Assembly: GCF_003987185.1 (NCBI RefSeq)
Contig: NZ_PIPS01000001.1
Span: 1,178,001 to 1,242,000, forward strand
Source of the DNA: Idiomarina aquatica
Lineage (GTDB): Bacteria; Pseudomonadota; Gammaproteobacteria; Enterobacterales; Alteromonadaceae
Length of the DNA: 64,000 nucleotides
Direction of reading: 5' to 3'
Shown here: piece by piece, positions 18,652-27,852 of the stretch
How positions within the stretch are numbered: the stretch's first letter is position 1
Layout of the letters: every line of letters starts with the position of its first letter
The notes under the pieces: model-generated
Database searches by the model: none
Seen by the model: only the letters and a program-made list of their open reading frames with translations
What the model was told of the DNA's origin: nothing
Program-made: the position numbers and the translations under genes

Positions 18652-20253
18652 TTAAAGCTTAGGACCCGCGTCAACCAACGCTTTACCGTTATCGGTATCG
18701 GTAAACTTCTCGAAGTTAGCAACGAAACGTTTCGCCAGATCGCGCGCACGCAGATCCCACTCTTCCTTATCGTCATAAGTATTACGAGGATCCAGAATGT
18801 CGCTGTCTTCAACACCGGTTAATGCGGTTGGCATCGCCAGGTTAAAGTACGGTAGCTGAACAAACTCGGCGTCTTCAATCGAACCGTCCAAAATGGCGTC
18901 AATGATCGCACGCGTCGCTTTAATCGAAATGCGCTTACCGGTACCGTTCCAGCCGGTGTTCACCAAATAAGCTTCCGCGCCAGCGGCTTCCATACGCTTG
19001 ACCAATACTTCAGCGTACTGGGTTGGATGCAAACTTAAGAAGGCCGCCCCAAAACAACTGGAGAATGTTGGTGTGGGCTCGGTTACGCCACGTTCGGTAC
19101 CTGCGAGTTTCGCCGTGAAACCGGACAGGAAGTGGTACTGGGCCTGTTCTTTGGTCAACTTAGAAACTGGTGGTAACACCCCAAAAGCATCCGCGGTTAA
19201 GAAGATAACTTTTTTCGCGTGGCCTGCTTTGGAAACCGGCTTAACAATATTGTCGATGTGATAAATCGGGTAAGACACGCGAGTATTTTCTGTCTTCGAG
19301 TTATCATCAAAATCGACCGAACCGTCTTCGCGTACGGTGACGTTTTCAAGCAATGCGTCACGGCGGATGGCATTATAAATATCCGGCTCCGCTTCTTTCG
19401 ACAGGTTAATGGTCTTCGCGTAACAACCACCCTCGAAGTTAAACACGCCATCGTCATCCCAACCGTGCTCGTCGTCACCAATCAACGCCCGTTTAGGATC
19501 CGTAGACAGCGTCGTTTTACCGGTGCCTGACAAGCCAAAGAAAATTGCTACATCGCCGTCTTTGCCGACGTTTGCTGAGCAGTGCATTGACGCAATACCT
19601 TGCAGTGGCAGGAAGTAGTTCATCATCGAGAACATACCCTTTTTCATTTCCCCGCCGTACCAGGTACCGCCAATTAACTGAATCTTTTCCGTTAAGTTAA
19701 AGGCGACAAAGTTTTCCGAGTTCAGACCCTGCTCTTGCCAGTTTGGGTTGATGCATTTAGCACCATTCATTACCACAAAGTCCGGCTCGAACGTTTCCAG
19801 TTCTTCTGCGCTCGGGCGGATAAACATGTTTTTTACGAAGTGAGCCTGCCATGCGACTTCGGTAATGAAACGAACGGCCAAACGAGTATCCTCGTTAGCA
19901 CCGCAATAGGTATCGACAACAAACAAACGTTTGTTGGAAAGCTGTTCGGTAACAAGACCTTTTAGGCTTGACCAGGTTTCTTCCGACATCGGTTTGTTAT
20001 CGTTTTTGCCTTGATCTGACCACCACACCGTATCGCGAGTGGTGTCATCACGCACAATGTACTTATCTTTTGGTGAGCGACCGGTGAAAATTCCGGTATC
20101 AACAGCAACAGCGCCCAAATCGGTCACGGTTCCTTTCTCAAACCCATGTAAGTCGTCACGAGTTTCTTCGGCAAATAACACATCGTAAGACGGGTTGTGG
20201 ACAATTTCCTGGACGTTATTGATGCCATAGCGGCTCAAATCCAAATTTGGCAT
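18652..20253 (-). CDS. pckA: Phosphoenolpyruvate carboxykinase (ATP)
   Basis: The 533-residue protein has the ATP-type PEPCK signature [11 protein letters not shown] (P-loop) and the metal/oxaloacetate site region [10 protein letters not shown], and keeps family length. It converts oxaloacetate and ATP to PEP and CO2, the first step of gluconeogenesis, which suits a bacterium living on amino acids. The ATG at 20253 is preceded by AGGAG and gives the family N-terminus ([10 protein letters not shown]); an ATG 21 codons upstream is less likely. In enterobacteria pckA sits next to envZ; here it is 18 kb away. Confidence 0.96.
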   Translation of the reverse strand: MPNLDLSRYGINNVQEIVHNPSYDVLFAEETRDDLHGFEKGTVTDLGAVAVDTGIFTGRSPKDKYIVRDDTTRDTVWWSDQGKNDNKPMSEETWSSLKGLVTEQLSNKRLFVVDTYCGANEDTRLAVRFITEVAWQAHFVKNMFIRPSAEELETFEPDFVVMNGAKCINPNWQEQGLNSENFVAFNLTEKIQLIGGTWYGGEMKKGMFSMMNYFLPLQGIASMHCSANVGKDGDVAIFFGLSGTGKTTLSTDPKRALIGDDEHGWDDDGVFNFEGGCYAKTINLSKEAEPDIYNAIRRDALLENVTVREDGSVDFDDNSKTENTRVSYPIYHIDNIVKPVSKAGHAKKVIFLTADAFGVLPPVSKLTKEQAQYHFLSGFTAKLAGTERGVTEPTPTFSSCFGAAFLSLHPTQYAEVLVKRMEAAGAEAYLVNTGWNGTGKRISIKATRAIIDAILDGSIEDAEFVQLPYFNLAMPTALTGVEDSDILDPRNTYDDKEEWDLRARDLAKRFVANFEKFTDTDNGKALVDAGPKL

Positions 20254-20284
20254 GACGTAAGGCTCCTGAGAATACGGTCTTTGC

Positions 20285-20296
20285 GTTAACGTTAAC
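20285..20296. promoter_or_regulatory. Perfect 12-bp palindrome upstream of pckA
   Basis: GTTAACGTTAAC is a perfect dyad 32-43 bases before the pckA start, in the region shared with the divergent symporter gene. It may be an operator; no regulator can be named from it. Confidence 0.3.
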
Positions 20297-20456
20297 TTAC
20301 TAGTGCGCGCAGCCATCCTGGTAGCGCTGATCTTGATTAAAATTCGGACGCGAATGTTACCGTTTATTGGCTAAAAAAGATAGGGCAAAATTCTCTCAGT
20401 TCGTTAGAATGCGCGCTCTGTCTTTTAATTTTTATACAAGTAGTAAGTGAGCAAGT

Positions 20457-21773
20457 ATGCGCGAATCCTTCCACACCCGACTTGGCTTTATCCTAGCGGC
20501 CGCCGGCTCTGCAGTAGGTCTTGGAAACATTTGGGGCTTTCCTACTCAAGTGGCCAATCACGGGGGAGGCGCGTTCTTATTGGTCTACCTCATCGTCATT
20601 TTCATACTGGCCATACCAGCGTTGTATAGCGAAATGTTAATCGGCCATCATGGCCGCGCCAACCCGGTTCGGTCACTCGCCAAGCTCAGTGAAGGCCGTG
20701 CACAACCCGTTGGCGCCACCATGGGCTTTTTGAATGTTATCGGCTCGTGCCTGATGCTCAGCTTTTACCATATCGTGGCGGGCTGGATGGTTGTACATGC
20801 GTTGGGCTACGTGGCCGGCTGGCTCGGGCTGGCGGCCGTTGCCGAGTTTTTAATGAACAGCTCGTTAACGCGTGACCTTATGTTTACCGCACTGTTTTTG
20901 TGCACCACCGGCTGGGTGGTATTGCAAGGCATCGAAAACGGCATCGAACGCTGGTCGAAACGGTTGATGCCAACCTTGGTGTTACTGCTGGTGGGTTTGA
21001 TCATCTACATGGGCACCCTGGCCGGCGCCAGTGACGGCTTCACCGTTTATCTGGTACCGGATTTTTCTCAACTGAGCGATCCATCGATTTACCTGGCTGC
21101 CATGGGGCAAGCGTTTTTCTCGCTGTCGATCGGCTTAGGCGGCATGATGATTTACGGTTCCTACTTGCTGCCGGGCGCCAAACTGGGGAAACTCAGTCTG
21201 TCCGTGGCGGGCCTTGATACCCTCATCGCATTTCTCGCTGGCTTACTGATCATTCCTGCGCTGTATGCCGGTATCGAGCTTGGCGTCACCGTCACCAACG
21301 GCGATGAACTGATCGGTGAAGGTCAGCTTATTTTCGCCGTCTTACCACAGCTATTTGCCAGCATGGGTGCAGTTGGTCCATTTGTCGGCTTTGCATTCTT
21401 CACCCTGCTCAGCATCGCCGCGCTCACCTCGACCATCGCTCAGGCAGAAGTGCCGGTTTCGTACCTGATTGAAGAAAAAAACCTGAACCGTAAAAAAGCC
21501 ACGTTGCTGGCACTGGCAACCATCGCCGTATTAGCCTTCAGTCTAGTGATCTTTTTTGAGCCTCTGTTCGGTTGGGTAGTGACAGCAGTAACCCAGTTCC
21601 AGTTACCGATTTCGGGCATCTTCTATCTGCTCGTGGTCGGCTGGCTATGGCGGAAAAGTAACCACTTACACACCATCGCGCAGGGCAGCTTCTGGCTGAC
21701 CGCTTTGCGCTGGCATTTGCGCTATATCTGTCCTGTGTTGATGACGTTGGTGTTTATAAATACGGCTTTTTAG
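20457..21773 (+). CDS. Sodium-dependent amino acid symporter (NSS/SNF family)
   Basis: The 438-residue protein opens with the family hallmark FILAAAGSAVGLGNIWGFPTQ, which lines the Na+ and substrate sites of the LeuT/MhsT fold, and has about eleven membrane helices. Bacterial members of this length are often eleven-helix amino acid importers driven by Na+. The exact substrate is unknown. The start ATG at 20457 follows GTGAGC; no strong Shine-Dalgarno is visible. It diverges from pckA, and importing amino acids would fit the gluconeogenic role of that neighbour. Confidence 0.92.
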   Translation: MRESFHTRLGFILAAAGSAVGLGNIWGFPTQVANHGGGAFLLVYLIVIFILAIPALYSEMLIGHHGRANPVRSLAKLSEGRAQPVGATMGFLNVIGSCLMLSFYHIVAGWMVVHALGYVAGWLGLAAVAEFLMNSSLTRDLMFTALFLCTTGWVVLQGIENGIERWSKRLMPTLVLLLVGLIIYMGTLAGASDGFTVYLVPDFSQLSDPSIYLAAMGQAFFSLSIGLGGMMIYGSYLLPGAKLGKLSLSVAGLDTLIAFLAGLLIIPALYAGIELGVTVTNGDELIGEGQLIFAVLPQLFASMGAVGPFVGFAFFTLLSIAALTSTIAQAEVPVSYLIEEKNLNRKKATLLALATIAVLAFSLVIFFEPLFGWVVTAVTQFQLPISGIFYLLVVGWLWRKSNHLHTIAQGSFWLTALRWHLRYICPVLMTLVFINTAF

Positions 21774-21798
21774 CGTCTATCGGCGCTGGCTGTTAGTA

Positions 21799-21871
21799 GC
21801 TTCGCCACGGCTGTTTGCCGACTCGCTTCGGGTGTCGGCGGCTCTTGAGCGCAAAAAAGCCATGGCGAAGC
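21799..21871. repeat. Hairpin-forming inverted repeat between converging genes
   Basis: GCTTCGCCACGGCT (21799-21812) pairs with AGCCATGGCGAAGC (21858-21871). The one non-Watson-Crick position is a G.U wobble on minus-strand RNA and C.A on plus-strand RNA. Inside the loop a second stem, GCCGAC/GTCGGC, spans 21817-21839. It lies between the 3' ends of the symporter gene and coaD and may end transcription, though no clean T-run follows. Confidence 0.5.
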
Positions 21872-21887
21872 CACAAATAGCTTGCTG

Positions 21888-22388
<501 letters not shown>

Positions 22389-22525
22389 TCACGTAATTTT
22401 CGCTAAAGAGTACACCTTATTGAACGGCTGACTCAAACGCTAATTCAAAATTAAGGGTGCGAACACACCATAACATCAGTAAAATAGAGCATAAATTTGC
22501 CACTATCGGACGATATGGAGCATCC

Positions 22526-23716
22526 ATGAATTCAGCATTTTATCAGCAGTTAAGCGAACAGCTCGAAGCCACCCGCAACGAGGGACTGTATAAGAAAGAA
22601 CGTATCATTACCTCTGATCAAAGTTCAGAGATTACCGTTAACGGACAGCAAGTATTGAACTTCTGTGCCAACAACTATCTGGGTCTGGCCAATCACCCGG
22701 ATCTCATTGCAGCCGCTAAGAAAGGTCTGGATGAGCACGGTTTTGGTACCGCGTCAGTACGATTCATCTGCGGTACGCAGGATATTCATAAAGAACTCGA
22801 ACAGAAACTGAGTCACTTCCTGGGCACTGAAGACACCATCCTTTACTCATCTTGCTTCGACGCTAACGGCGGTTTGTTTGAAACGCTAATGGGACCTGAA
22901 GACGCCATTATCAGTGACGAATTAAACCACGCCAGCATCATCGACGGTATCCGCCTCAGCAAAGCTAAGCGTTATCGCTACAAAAATAACGACCTGGCCA
23001 GCCTTGAAGAACAGTTAAAACAGGCCGACGCTGATGGCGCACGATTTAAGTTGATCGCGACTGACGGCGTATTCTCTATGGATGGCGTTATCGCCGACCT
23101 TAAAGGCATTTGCGACCTCGCCGACAAGTACGACGCGCTGGTGATGATGGACGACTGCCACGCAACCGGTTTCTTAGGTGAAAACGGCAAAGGAACTCAC
23201 GAATATTGCGACGTCATTGGTCGCGTTGACATTATTACCGGTACTCTGGGTAAGGCATTGGGTGGCGCGTCTGGTGGTTACACGTCCGGCAAGAAGGAAG
23301 TCATCGACTGGTTACGCCAACGTTCACGCCCTTACTTGTTCTCAAACTCGGTTGCGCCGGCTATCGTACAAGCGTCTATCAAAGTTCTGGATATGCTCGC
23401 GGACGGTCACGAGTTACGCAGTAAACTGTGGGACAATGCTCGTTATTTCCGTGAGCAAATGACCGCTGCGGGCTTTACCTTAAGCGGCGCTGATCATGCC
23501 ATTATCCCAGTGATGATCGGTGATGCGCGACTGGCTTCTGAAATGGCGGACCGGTTGTTGGAAGAAGGCATTTACGTGATCGGTTTCTCCTTCCCGGTAG
23601 TACCTAAAGGCAAGGCCCGTATCCGTACCCAGATGTCTGCTGCACACACACGTGCACAGCTGGATCGCACCATTGAAGCCTTTACACGTATCGGTAAGGA
23701 CCTCGGCATTATTTAA
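22526..23716 (+). CDS. kbl: 2-amino-3-ketobutyrate CoA ligase
   Basis: The 396-residue PLP enzyme matches Kbl (E. coli 398), with the cofactor lysine in [10 protein letters not shown] and substrate motifs [17 protein letters not shown]. It splits 2-amino-3-ketobutyrate with CoA into glycine and acetyl-CoA. The ATG at 22526 is chosen over one 23 codons upstream because it gives the family start MNSAFYQQL. It is followed 20 bases later by tdh, its partner enzyme, in one operon. Confidence 0.96.
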   Translation: MNSAFYQQLSEQLEATRNEGLYKKERIITSDQSSEITVNGQQVLNFCANNYLGLANHPDLIAAAKKGLDEHGFGTASVRFICGTQDIHKELEQKLSHFLGTEDTILYSSCFDANGGLFETLMGPEDAIISDELNHASIIDGIRLSKAKRYRYKNNDLASLEEQLKQADADGARFKLIATDGVFSMDGVIADLKGICDLADKYDALVMMDDCHATGFLGENGKGTHEYCDVIGRVDIITGTLGKALGGASGGYTSGKKEVIDWLRQRSRPYLFSNSVAPAIVQASIKVLDMLADGHELRSKLWDNARYFREQMTAAGFTLSGADHAIIPVMIGDARLASEMADRLLEEGIYVIGFSFPVVPKGKARIRTQMSAAHTRAQLDRTIEAFTRIGKDLGII

Positions 23717-23736
23717 TGCCGGGCCAAGGAGAAGTT

Positions 23737-24762
23737 ATGAAAGCGTTAGCGAAGCTGCACGATAAACCCGGCATCTGGATGACCGACGTTGATAAACCGG
23801 AATACGGTTACAACGACATCCTGATTAAAATTAAGAAAACTGCGATTTGCGGTACCGACGTGCACATCTATAAGTGGGATGAGTGGTCACAGAAGACCAT
23901 TCCGGTGCCGATGGTCGTTGGCCACGAATACGTTGGCGAAGTAGCAGCCATGGGTGAAGGCGTGCGTGGTTTTGAAATTGGCGACCGCGTCTCCGGTGAA
24001 GGTCATATTACCTGCGGCCATTGCCGTAACTGCCGTGCCGGCCGCCGCCACTTATGTCGCAATACCTACGGCGTAGGTGTAAATCGTCCCGGCGCATTTG
24101 CTGAGTACCTGGTGATTCCGGCTGATAATGCCTTTAAACTGCCTGACGATGTCAGCGATGACATGGCCGCCATCATGGACCCCTTCGGGAACGCCGTGCA
24201 CACTGCGTTGGCGTTTGATCTGGTGGGTGAGGACGTGCTGATTACCGGTGCTGGTCCTATCGGTATCATGGCGGCAGCTGTCGCTCGTCACGTTGGCGCA
24301 CGCCATGTCGTCATCACCGACGTTAATGAGTTTCGTCTGGACCTTGCCCGTAAAATGGGCGTTACCCGAGCGGTTAATGTGTCTGAGCAAAAGCTCACCG
24401 ACGTGATGGACGAACTGGGCATGAAAGAAGGTTTCGATGTCGGGCTGGAAATGTCAGGGGTACCGTCGGCGTTTTCACAAATGTTGGCGACCATGAACCA
24501 CGGCGGCAAAATTGCCATGTTGGGTATACCGCCGGAGAATGTCGCCATTGACTGGAACCAGGTTATTTTTAAAGGCTTGGTGATCAAAGGCATTTACGGA
24601 CGCGAAATGTTTGAGACCTGGTATAAAATGGCGAGCCTGCTACAGTCAGGTTTAGATATTTCACCGATTTTGACACACCAGATGCACGTCGATGACTATG
24701 AACAAGGCTTCGAAACCATGATCAGCGGTCATTCCGGCAAAGTGATTTTAAACTGGGATTAA
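23737..24762 (+). CDS. tdh: L-threonine 3-dehydrogenase
   Basis: At 341 residues this equals the E. coli enzyme. It is a zinc alcohol-dehydrogenase-family protein with catalytic Zn ligands in CGTDVH and GHEYVGE, a structural Zn cluster [15 protein letters not shown] and a Rossmann motif [10 protein letters not shown]. It oxidises threonine with NAD+ to 2-amino-3-ketobutyrate, the Kbl substrate. AAGGAG sits just before the ATG. Together kbl-tdh turn threonine into glycine and acetyl-CoA. Confidence 0.97.
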   Translation: MKALAKLHDKPGIWMTDVDKPEYGYNDILIKIKKTAICGTDVHIYKWDEWSQKTIPVPMVVGHEYVGEVAAMGEGVRGFEIGDRVSGEGHITCGHCRNCRAGRRHLCRNTYGVGVNRPGAFAEYLVIPADNAFKLPDDVSDDMAAIMDPFGNAVHTALAFDLVGEDVLITGAGPIGIMAAAVARHVGARHVVITDVNEFRLDLARKMGVTRAVNVSEQKLTDVMDELGMKEGFDVGLEMSGVPSAFSQMLATMNHGGKIAMLGIPPENVAIDWNQVIFKGLVIKGIYGREMFETWYKMASLLQSGLDISPILTHQMHVDDYEQGFETMISGHSGKVILNWD

Positions 24763-24783
24763 GCGACGCCTGCAGGAGGCTTT

Positions 24784-25104
24784 TTGGCACAAGAAATCAG
24801 TTTACTCGACGCCCATCAATTATGGGCGTCAGAGCAACCACCGGTATTTGTCGATATCCGCGACGGGCAGTCCTTTGCGCTCGGTCATATACCGGGTGCA
24901 CAGCCGCTTAATAACGACAATGTCGCCGAGTTTATCGATCAAACTGACGCCGATACCACGGTCATCGTTGTTTGCTATCACGGCATCAGCAGCCAACAGG
25001 CGGCCGATGTATTGCAGCAACACGGCCTCAACAAGGTGTTGAGTATGCAGGGAGGCTTCACCGCCTGGCAAACTCAGTTCACCACCGATATCGAGACGAG
25101 CTAA
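24784..25104 (+). CDS. glpE: Thiosulfate sulfurtransferase GlpE (rhodanese)
   Basis: The 106-residue single-domain rhodanese has the GlpE active-site loop CYHGISSQQAA, with the persulfide-forming cysteine. It moves sulfane sulfur from thiosulfate to an acceptor. The start is a TTG at 24784 with AGGAGG four bases upstream; no ATG fits. It follows tdh by 21 bases and precedes glpG by 5 bases, so the run kbl-tdh-glpE-glpG may be one transcript. Confidence 0.9.
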   Translation: MAQEISLLDAHQLWASEQPPVFVDIRDGQSFALGHIPGAQPLNNDNVAEFIDQTDADTTVIVVCYHGISSQQAADVLQQHGLNKVLSMQGGFTAWQTQFTTDIETS

Positions 25105-25109
25105 CGCCC

Positions 25110-25925
25110 ATGCGCAGATTACTGACCTCTACCGACAGTGAATTCATCGGTCAGCTGTACCAGTATCTGCGCCAGCACGGCATCCCCGTCAGTGTTACTG
25201 AGCAAGGTCAGCAATTAGAACTCTGGCTGCACCAAAGTAGCTACGAAGCCGCAGCCAAAGAACTGATTCAGACCTTCAAAAATAACCCGCCAACGTCACA
25301 GACAACGCCATCACAAGGTCAGATACGCTCATCATTATTGTCGGATCTGTTGCGCAATACCGGCTGGCTGACCCGTGTCACGGCGGGTATCGCGGTACTG
25401 ATGTTCTTGCTGCTCAATATGGCACCGGAAGCGATACTCGGAAGCCTCCGCATCAGTCATTATTACGATGCCTACCCGTTTGCGCAGCCGTGGCGATTTT
25501 TAACACCGGTACTGTTGCACTTTTCCTTGATGCACTTGGTATTCAATGTGTTCTGGTGGTGGTATCTAGGCGGCCGCATTGAGCGCTACCTGGGAACCTC
25601 CTGGCTACTGGCCTTATTGCTGTTCAGTGGTGTTACCGCTAACGTCGCACAATACGCCGTCAGTGGTCCCAACTTTGGTGGCTTATCTGGCGTGGTCTAT
25701 GGGCTGCTCGGGTTCTGTTGGATATACAGCTTCGGACGCCGCACTGCCCTGTGGCTCCCGCCCGGGTTAATCGTTTTTATGATCGGCTGGTTGTTGTTAG
25801 GGTATACCGGTGTGCTCTGGGTCAATATTGCCAACGAAGCACACCTGGCGGGTCTGCTCTCGGGCTGCCTCGCCGGTTTTGTCGTGCGGGTACTCAATCC
25901 GACACCAAAGCAGCCGCTTTACTGA
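25110..25925 (+). CDS. glpG: Rhomboid intramembrane serine protease GlpG
   Basis: The 271-residue protein has a cytoplasmic N-terminal domain (1-85) and a six-helix rhomboid core. The catalytic serine is in GGLSGVVYGLLGF and the histidine in ANEAHLAGLLSG; the oxyanion helix motif HLVFNVFWWWYLGG is also present. It cleaves membrane-embedded segments of substrates. The neighbours glpD and glpR of the E. coli locus are not here. Its 3' end overlaps the opposite FliL-like gene by 7 bases. Confidence 0.95.
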   Translation: MRRLLTSTDSEFIGQLYQYLRQHGIPVSVTEQGQQLELWLHQSSYEAAAKELIQTFKNNPPTSQTTPSQGQIRSSLLSDLLRNTGWLTRVTAGIAVLMFLLLNMAPEAILGSLRISHYYDAYPFAQPWRFLTPVLLHFSLMHLVFNVFWWWYLGGRIERYLGTSWLLALLLFSGVTANVAQYAVSGPNFGGLSGVVYGLLGFCWIYSFGRRTALWLPPGLIVFMIGWLLLGYTGVLWVNIANEAHLAGLLSGCLAGFVVRVLNPTPKQPLY

Positions 25926-26320
25926 TAAATATATTTGGTGAAGAGCACTTCCTGTATTACCGGGTTACCGGTCTCTTCGCGCATCAGTTCCTGCGCTTTT
26001 TCCAGACACTTTAAACGCAGTTGATCGCGTCCGGTCATGGTTTTTATCTGCCGCTCCGGTGCCGAGCTTAAAATGCGAATAAACGCATCACGCAGCAGTG
26101 GTGCATGATGCTCAACAACCCCCACATATTGGGGATCGGGCACCATGACTTCGATAGCGACACGAATAAAGCCAAGCCGGTAGTCATTACCTTCTTTAAT
26201 AAAATTGGTGGTGATATCCGGTTCAAAGCCATAATAGGACACATTACTCTGCCAGGCTTTTACCGGTGCCGTCATCATCAGCATGAGGGAAACGGCCACT
26301 GCTATCCCTAGTTTTCTCAT
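25919..26320 (-). CDS. FliL-like exported protein
   Basis: The 133-residue protein has an N-terminal hydrophobic segment ending in a signal-peptidase-like site (MMTAPVKAWQS) and a C-terminal region matching FliL (LGFIRVAIEVMVPD ... VEHHAPLLRDAFIRILS ... KCLEKAQELMREETGNPVIQEVLFTKYIYQ). FliL binds the flagellar stator and MS ring. This copy stands alone, away from flagellar genes, next to ubiC, and may be a periplasmic relative rather than the flagellar FliL. The function is therefore uncertain. Confidence 0.78.
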   Translation of the reverse strand: MRKLGIAVAVSLMLMMTAPVKAWQSNVSYYGFEPDITTNFIKEGNDYRLGFIRVAIEVMVPDPQYVGVVEHHAPLLRDAFIRILSSAPERQIKTMTGRDQLRLKCLEKAQELMREETGNPVIQEVLFTKYIYQ

Positions 26321-26417
26321 TCGCTGTTATCGCCTCTCATCTTGGTGCTGTTATGCTACTGCGTATCGCCTGTAGCTTTGCTATGATACTGACAGGACTT
26401 AATTAATTAAAACCCAT

Positions 26418-27005
26418 ATGGATCTTCAATTCCCTGTTGCTCAGCCATGCCAGTGGACTCGCCCTGATCGTCTGAGCATCCCCGCTGCGGCGAAAGAATG
26501 GCTCCTCGAGGAAGGTTCGCTAACACAAAAGCTGAAACAACACTGTCAGCAGTTTACCGTCGAGCTCATTGGCCAGCAAGCAGCGCCCATTTTTGACAGC
26601 GAGTTTGAACTGTTTCGCCGGCATCATACCCGTGTCCCTTTCGAAGCCACGGTACGCGAAGTGCTGCTGTGCTGTGACGGCAAGCCCTGGGTGTTTGCCC
26701 GCAGTCTTTTCCCTGTATCGGCACTGCAGCATAAAAACCTAAATTTATCCTCGCTGGGCTGCTCGTCACTCGGGCAGTCGTTATTTGATCAAGCGGATCT
26801 GTTACGCAGCCCTTTCGATGTGACACGGCTGGACAGCTCGCATCCGCTCGCTAAACTTAATCAGACACTACACGGAAAAGCACATTCGTTATGGGGACGC
26901 CGCAGCCTTTTTCTTACCGCAGGACAACGCGTGCTGGTCAGCGAACTGTTTTTGTCGCCTTTGCCCTTTTATGGTCGGCAGAATAACGGGAGTCAAGATG
27001 AATAA
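26418..27005 (+). CDS. ubiC: Chorismate pyruvate-lyase
   Basis: The 195-residue protein fits UbiC (about 165-200 residues), with REVLLCCDGKPWVFARSLFP and the C-terminal LWGRRSLFLTAGQRVLVSELFL. It removes pyruvate from chorismate to give 4-hydroxybenzoate, the first committed step of ubiquinone synthesis. No good Shine-Dalgarno precedes the ATG; the leader holds TTAATTAATTAA. The stop overlaps the ubiA start by 8 bases, so the two are coupled. Confidence 0.93.
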   Translation: MDLQFPVAQPCQWTRPDRLSIPAAAKEWLLEEGSLTQKLKQHCQQFTVELIGQQAAPIFDSEFELFRRHHTRVPFEATVREVLLCCDGKPWVFARSLFPVSALQHKNLNLSSLGCSSLGQSLFDQADLLRSPFDVTRLDSSHPLAKLNQTLHGKAHSLWGRRSLFLTAGQRVLVSELFLSPLPFYGRQNNGSQDE

Positions 27006-27852
27006 ATTGGATGCCTATTGGCGCTTAATGCGGGCAGACCGCCCTATCGGTACCTATTTATTAGCGTGGCCTACCGTCTGGGCATTACTGATAGCCGCCG
27101 ATGGCTACCCGTCACTGAAAGTATTTGTACTGTTTATGGTGGGTACGTTTTTAATGCGCTCGGCCGGTTGTGTCATCAACGATTTTGCGGATCGCAATCT
27201 CGACGGCCATGTACGTCGTACGCATCAACGACCATTGCCGGCCGGCGAAGTGACTCCGACCGAAGCCGTGTTGGTGTTTGCGTTACTGCTATTTGCCGCG
27301 TTCATCATCGTGTTGCAATTTAACACCCAAACCGTGATGTTAAGCTTTTTTGCCGCCGGCGTTGCCGCCTTGTATCCGTTCTGCAAGCGCTGGACGCACC
27401 TGCCACAAGTGGTACTGGGGATAGCCTTTAGCTTTGGTATCCTGATGGCATTCAGCGCGCAGGACGCGAATCAATGGTTTATCGCCGGCGTCTTATTCAT
27501 CGCCAACGTCATCTGGACGGTGATGTATGACACCGAGTACGCGATGGCCGATCGAGAGGACGATCTGCAAATCGGTATTCGCAGCACGGCAATACTGTTT
27601 GGCCGCCACGATAAACTGATCATAGGCCTGTTACAGCTCATCACGCTGTTGTTGCTCGCTTATGTCACTCATTGGTTCGACTGGAGCTGGCCTATTGTGC
27701 TGGCGTTGCTGATTATCGTCGGATTATTCGGCTATCAGCAGTGGCTGATAAAAGAGCGCGAACCCAGCAAGTGTTTTCGCGCTTTTCTCCACAATCATTA
27801 TGTCGGCATGAGTTTCGCCATCGGTCTTGCCTGGCACTACTGGTTTATTTAG
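26998..27852 (+). CDS. ubiA: 4-hydroxybenzoate octaprenyltransferase
   Basis: The 284-residue membrane protein has the two Asp-rich motifs of UbiA prenyltransferases, NDFADRNLDGH and DTEYAMADREDD, and about eight helices. It attaches the octaprenyl tail to 4-hydroxybenzoate made by UbiC. The ATG at 26998 lies within the end of ubiC. The 3' end overlaps plsB on the other strand by 8 bases. Confidence 0.96.
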   Translation: MNKLDAYWRLMRADRPIGTYLLAWPTVWALLIAADGYPSLKVFVLFMVGTFLMRSAGCVINDFADRNLDGHVRRTHQRPLPAGEVTPTEAVLVFALLLFAAFIIVLQFNTQTVMLSFFAAGVAALYPFCKRWTHLPQVVLGIAFSFGILMAFSAQDANQWFIAGVLFIANVIWTVMYDTEYAMADREDDLQIGIRSTAILFGRHDKLIIGLLQLITLLLLAYVTHWFDWSWPIVLALLIIVGLFGYQQWLIKEREPSKCFRAFLHNHYVGMSFAIGLAWHYWFI

